Shown here: piece by piece, positions 63,204-64,000 of the stretch
Layout: each line of letters opens with the position of its first letter
How positions within the stretch are numbered: the stretch's first letter is position 1
Assembly: GCF_033436665.1 (NCBI RefSeq)
Contig: NZ_JAWQFO010000008.1
Coordinates: forward strand, 62,001 to 126,000
DNA from: JAWQFO01 sp033436665
Lineage (GTDB): Bacteria; Pseudomonadota; Alphaproteobacteria; Rhodobacterales; Rhodobacteraceae
Length of the DNA stretch: 64,000 bases
Reading direction: 5' to 3'
Made by a program: the position numbers and the translations under genes
Notes under the pieces: generated by a model
The model's database searches: none
The model's input: only the letters and a program-made list of their open reading frames with translations
What the model was told of the DNA's origin: nothing

Positions 63204-64000
63204 TCAGAGCGCCGGGCGCCCGACGAGTTCGTTGGCGATGGTCCGGGTCACCGGGCGCGCTTCGTTCGCGGTCATCCCGGTCGACAGGCGCGCATCGTAC
63301 AGCATTTTCAGCAGCAACTCGTCTTGCCGGGTGAGCAGGGCGAATTCGTCGTCGTCGTTGAAGATCGACGGACGCGCCTCGGGGCTGTCGTTGGCGATGC
63401 CGAGACCCTGGGCCAGTTCCTCGTGGATGCAGCTCAGCCGCAGCAGGTCGGGGTTCTCGCCACGGATCAGCGCCACGGCGGCGGTATAGGCGTTGGGATC
63501 CGAGCCGAGCGCGAAGGCCGCCACCACGCAATAGGTGTCCCGGCGCAGGTCGACCAGGGCCGAGAGGCTGTCGGCGGTCAGGCCCGGAATTTCCGCTGCC
63601 GCCTGTCTCAGCGCATCGGCGCGGTCGTCCTCGCCGGCGAAGATCACGGCGAAGTTGGGCCGCCCGCCGACCGAGACGGGATGGCCGGTCAGGCGTGACA
63701 GGCGTGCGGCATAGGCCGCAACGTCCTTGCTGTCCTGCATGCGCTGCGACGGCATCACGGCGGTTCCAAAAAACACCTTCATGCGCACCGGTGCATTCCA
63801 GCGTCGCAACGGGCTGGGCCCGCCGCGTCCGCGAAACGCACTGTCATATTCGTTGTAAAAGACCAGACGCTCGAAGTTGCGCGCGAGCATTTCGGCCGTG
63901 AACGGCGTGTCCGGCCCGCCGCCGTCCTGGCGCAGCAACCCTTGGGTCAGTTGCGCCGACTGCACCTGCGCGAGATAGCTGCGCAGCTCGGCGCTTTCGG
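63204..64000 (-). CDS. DUF2927 family protein (N terminus beyond window)
   Basis: The frame is open to the right edge, so the N terminus is outside. The visible 265 residues fit DUF2927: LTQGLLRQDGGGPDTPFTAEM, RRWNAPVRMKVFFG, a zinc-protease-like CIHEELAQGLGIANDSPEARP (HEExxQ motif) and PSIFNDDDEFALLTRQDELLL. The HEExxQ motif hints at a metallopeptidase, but activity is unproven. It is likely secreted; the signal peptide lies upstream. Co-directional with the SPFH gene. Confidence 0.88.
   Translation of the reverse strand, partial: ESAELRSYLAQVQSAQLTQGLLRQDGGGPDTPFTAEMLARNFERLVFYNEYDSAFRGRGGPSPLRRWNAPVRMKVFFGTAVMPSQRMQDSKDVAAYAARLSRLTGHPVSVGGRPNFAVIFAGEDDRADALRQAAAEIPGLTADSLSALVDLRRDTYCVVAAFALGSDPNAYTAAVALIRGENPDLLRLSCIHEELAQGLGIANDSPEARPSIFNDDDEFALLTRQDELLLKMLYDARLSTGMTANEARPVTRTIANELVGRPAL

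Overview
The window is a GC-rich, gene-dense chromosomal segment. It reads like an alphaproteobacterium of the family Rhodobacteraceae (Roseobacter group). The evidence is an F1 ATP synthase operon atpHAGDC without the F0 genes, the lysC-ptsP pair, a PHB pair phaA-phaB, and families common in this group (DUF2927, DUF2125, DUF465, SPFH-GYF). An intergenic repeat at 18588-18654 with a core of the type CCCCCGGGATATTTT also fits. This placement is inference from gene content; no 16S gene is present. Most of the window is core metabolism and housekeeping. There is no CRISPR array, recognisable prophage, insertion sequence, tRNA or rRNA.

Layout. 1-2926: molybdenum cofactor genes mobA (cut by the left edge), mobB and a moeA fused to an extra N-terminal domain, joined by GTGA overlaps. 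2982-5556: a membrane protein, greA, a VOC/glyoxalase gene and, divergently, soxR with a good SoxR-type promoter between them. 5720-12407: ETF-ubiquinone oxidoreductase, a secreted TPR protein, ispE, a polyprenyl diphosphate synthase, a DUF2007 protein, a TrmN6-like methyltransferase and a 54-residue DUF465 protein. 12404-17515: a LysR-DMT exporter pair, a 38-residue ORF, phaA-phaB and an EAL phosphodiesterase. 17798-18563: rpsD and a run of Ns that starts exactly at its terminator hairpin. 18664-25735: a frameshifted trans-3-hydroxyproline dehydratase gene, homospermidine synthase, hisC-tyrC, an extensin-family protein, DUF2125 and a ChaC-like gene.

25810-29019 encodes a MotA/ExbB-like and MotB/OmpA-like pair with long coiled coils. 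This is the best candidate here for an uncharacterised proton-driven machine. It is followed by about 1.1 kb (29020-30097) with no convincing gene, then clpA, gloB and a methyltransferase. 34476-39402 is the ATP synthase operon with a strong terminator. A small broken AT-richer gene (39436-39838) precedes lysC and ptsP (nitrogen-type enzyme I). 43542-51654 holds a hybrid histidine kinase, an ABC exporter, an acyl-CoA synthetase, a lipoprotein, tag and a thioesterase. 51662-58881 (minus strand) is a peptide ABC importer preceded by an S15/CocE-type hydrolase, which suggests peptide uptake followed by cleavage. 58995-64000 holds dtd, a nitroreductase, a double zinc-ribbon membrane protein, a host-attachment-family protein, an SPFH-GYF protein and a DUF2927 protein cut by the right edge. 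The zinc-ribbon and SPFH-GYF genes resemble parts of the Bacillus ydjFGHI membrane-stress set.

Two genes (18664-19694 and 39436-39838) look broken by single frameshifts. At least the first has the look of an assembly error, because it lies beside the N gap.
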